From Paraburkholderia caribensis (lineage in GTDB: Bacteria; Pseudomonadota; Gammaproteobacteria; Burkholderiales; Burkholderiaceae), in contig NZ_CP026102.1 in NCBI RefSeq assembly GCF_002902945.1, forward strand, positions 1,736,001-1,800,000: a DNA stretch of 64,000 nt, given 5' to 3'. The position numbers were made by a program, and so were the translations under genes. The notes under the pieces are model-generated. The model was not told the origin of the DNA, did not search any database, and saw nothing but the letters and a program-made list of their open reading frames with translations. This document shows, in pieces, positions 63,377 through 64,000 of this stretch. The first letter of the stretch is position 1, and the number at the start of each line of letters is the position of its first letter.

Positions 63377-64000
63377 GGCGCGAAACTCCGGCCTGTTAGT
63401 CGTGCGCATACGGTTATGACGGGATCTGCGTCATACGCGACGAAAGTACTGCAGGTATCCGCGCGCGCTTTCAGCGCTGGCCGGCCAAACTCGTCCAGCA
63501 CTCTCAGTGCATAATAAGGGGACATAGCTCGCACGCGAGATCGTGCGCCGATTCAGGTTATCTGACAACGGGCTCGACATGCCTGCTTGAACCGTGGGAC
63601 CGTCCTCAGCGCACGCTACACTGACGTGCCGCGCCTGCGCGCGAGGATTCGTTCGAGGACCGCCCGTCCGTTCGAGCCTGTGCCGCCGTAGCAGCTCGCG
63701 CAATACGCGCGAATCGCACGATGGTCAAGCTGTGAAGAAAGCACATGGCGCAATCCACACATCAGGTCAGTGAGTACCGCGATGCATCAGATAGTCCCGC
63801 TCGTTGTATGCGCGTTCACCAGTGCGACATGCCGCCCAACGCCCAGACTTCCTCAAAACCGCTCCGCCAGATTGGGCGAACGCGTAGTCTACGGGGCGCT
63901 GCCGGGCCATGCTCCATGTGATATCCGCACAACGCCCGTCCGCCCCGCACTATTGCTGGAACCAGGTCCAAACCCGGGAGTGTGCGCGTTTGCAGGTGTG
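63377..64000. other. Window-edge stretch without supported gene
   Basis: Only short frames occur and none looks like a response regulator or any family I know. Part may be the kinase promoter region. Confidence 0.4.

Noticed and set aside
1..64000. CRISPR arrays, tRNA or rRNA genes
   Set aside because: I saw no regularly spaced repeat-spacer pattern and no recognisable RNA gene sequence; a covariance-model scan would settle tRNA absence.

Overview
The window looks like part of a Burkholderiaceae genome, most likely Paraburkholderia or Caballeronia. This rests on the high-GC coding style with long antisense shadow ORFs, an OmpC-type Burkholderia porin, and many catabolic genes with LysR/TetR regulators. 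The genus is an inference from gene content; no rRNA or tRNA gene is present.

1-16.2 kb is ordinary chromosomal sequence. It holds a partial acyl-CoA-dehydrogenase-like flavoprotein, an isochorismatase-fold hydrolase and a TetR regulator that share a candidate operator, an acyl-CoA ligase, a DUF2278 protein, a glycogen-debranching-type glucosidase, an 0.8 kb nested palindromic repeat (7.54-8.35 kb), citrate synthase, a small hypothetical protein behind a terminator-like hairpin, two alpha/beta hydrolases, an orphan MreB, and a DHA2 efflux pump convergent with an AraC regulator.

16.35-52.2 kb is an accessory island. It is bracketed by two diverged, same-orientation copies of an iterated CAAAGTCTGCGG-type array that resembles Tn7-like transposon ends; the right copy lies beside a TnsD C-terminal remnant. 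The left half (33.8 down to 16.5 kb, all minus strand) encodes a complete 3-hydroxyanthranilate meta-cleavage pathway: nbaC ring cleavage, nbaD decarboxylation, nbaE dehydrogenation, nbaF deamination, nbaG decarboxylation, nbaH hydration, nbaI aldol cleavage and nbaJ acetyl-CoA formation. It is embedded with a CoA ligase, a thiolase-like protein plus DUF35 partner, an MHS transporter, a porin, a TrpC paralogue, an SDR lacking its catalytic Tyr and a dienelactone-hydrolase/SnoaL fusion. A divergent LysR probably controls it. The set implies an undescribed peripheral route feeding 3-hydroxyanthranilate. The right half holds a TetR/SnoaL/MFS unit with duplicated operators, a cytochrome c, a GDSL-type hydrolase, pirin and SDR genes with a divergent LysR, and a plus-strand operon (43.4-51.9 kb). 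That operon encodes a DsbA-fold protein, an FAD monooxygenase, an MFS carrier, an Old Yellow Enzyme, a tri-haem cytochrome c and a two-subunit molybdenum hydroxylase, suggesting oxidation of an N-heteroaromatic or aldehyde.

52.3-57 kb is a mobile-element graveyard: the TnsD remnant, a truncated hypothetical gene, a complete IS21-family element with a frameshifted istA, and an IS1182-family transposase cut off by the IS21 end.

57.2-64 kb holds the most unusual set. A cupin, two overlapping small proteins resembling nitrile-hydratase-type leader peptides (NHLP family) and a benzoylformate-decarboxylase-like ThDP enzyme lie on the minus strand. A PapA5-like condensation-fold acyltransferase is divergent from them and overlaps, tail to tail, a QseC-like sensor kinase that has no adjacent response regulator. 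This may be a small-molecule or peptide-linked biosynthetic system.
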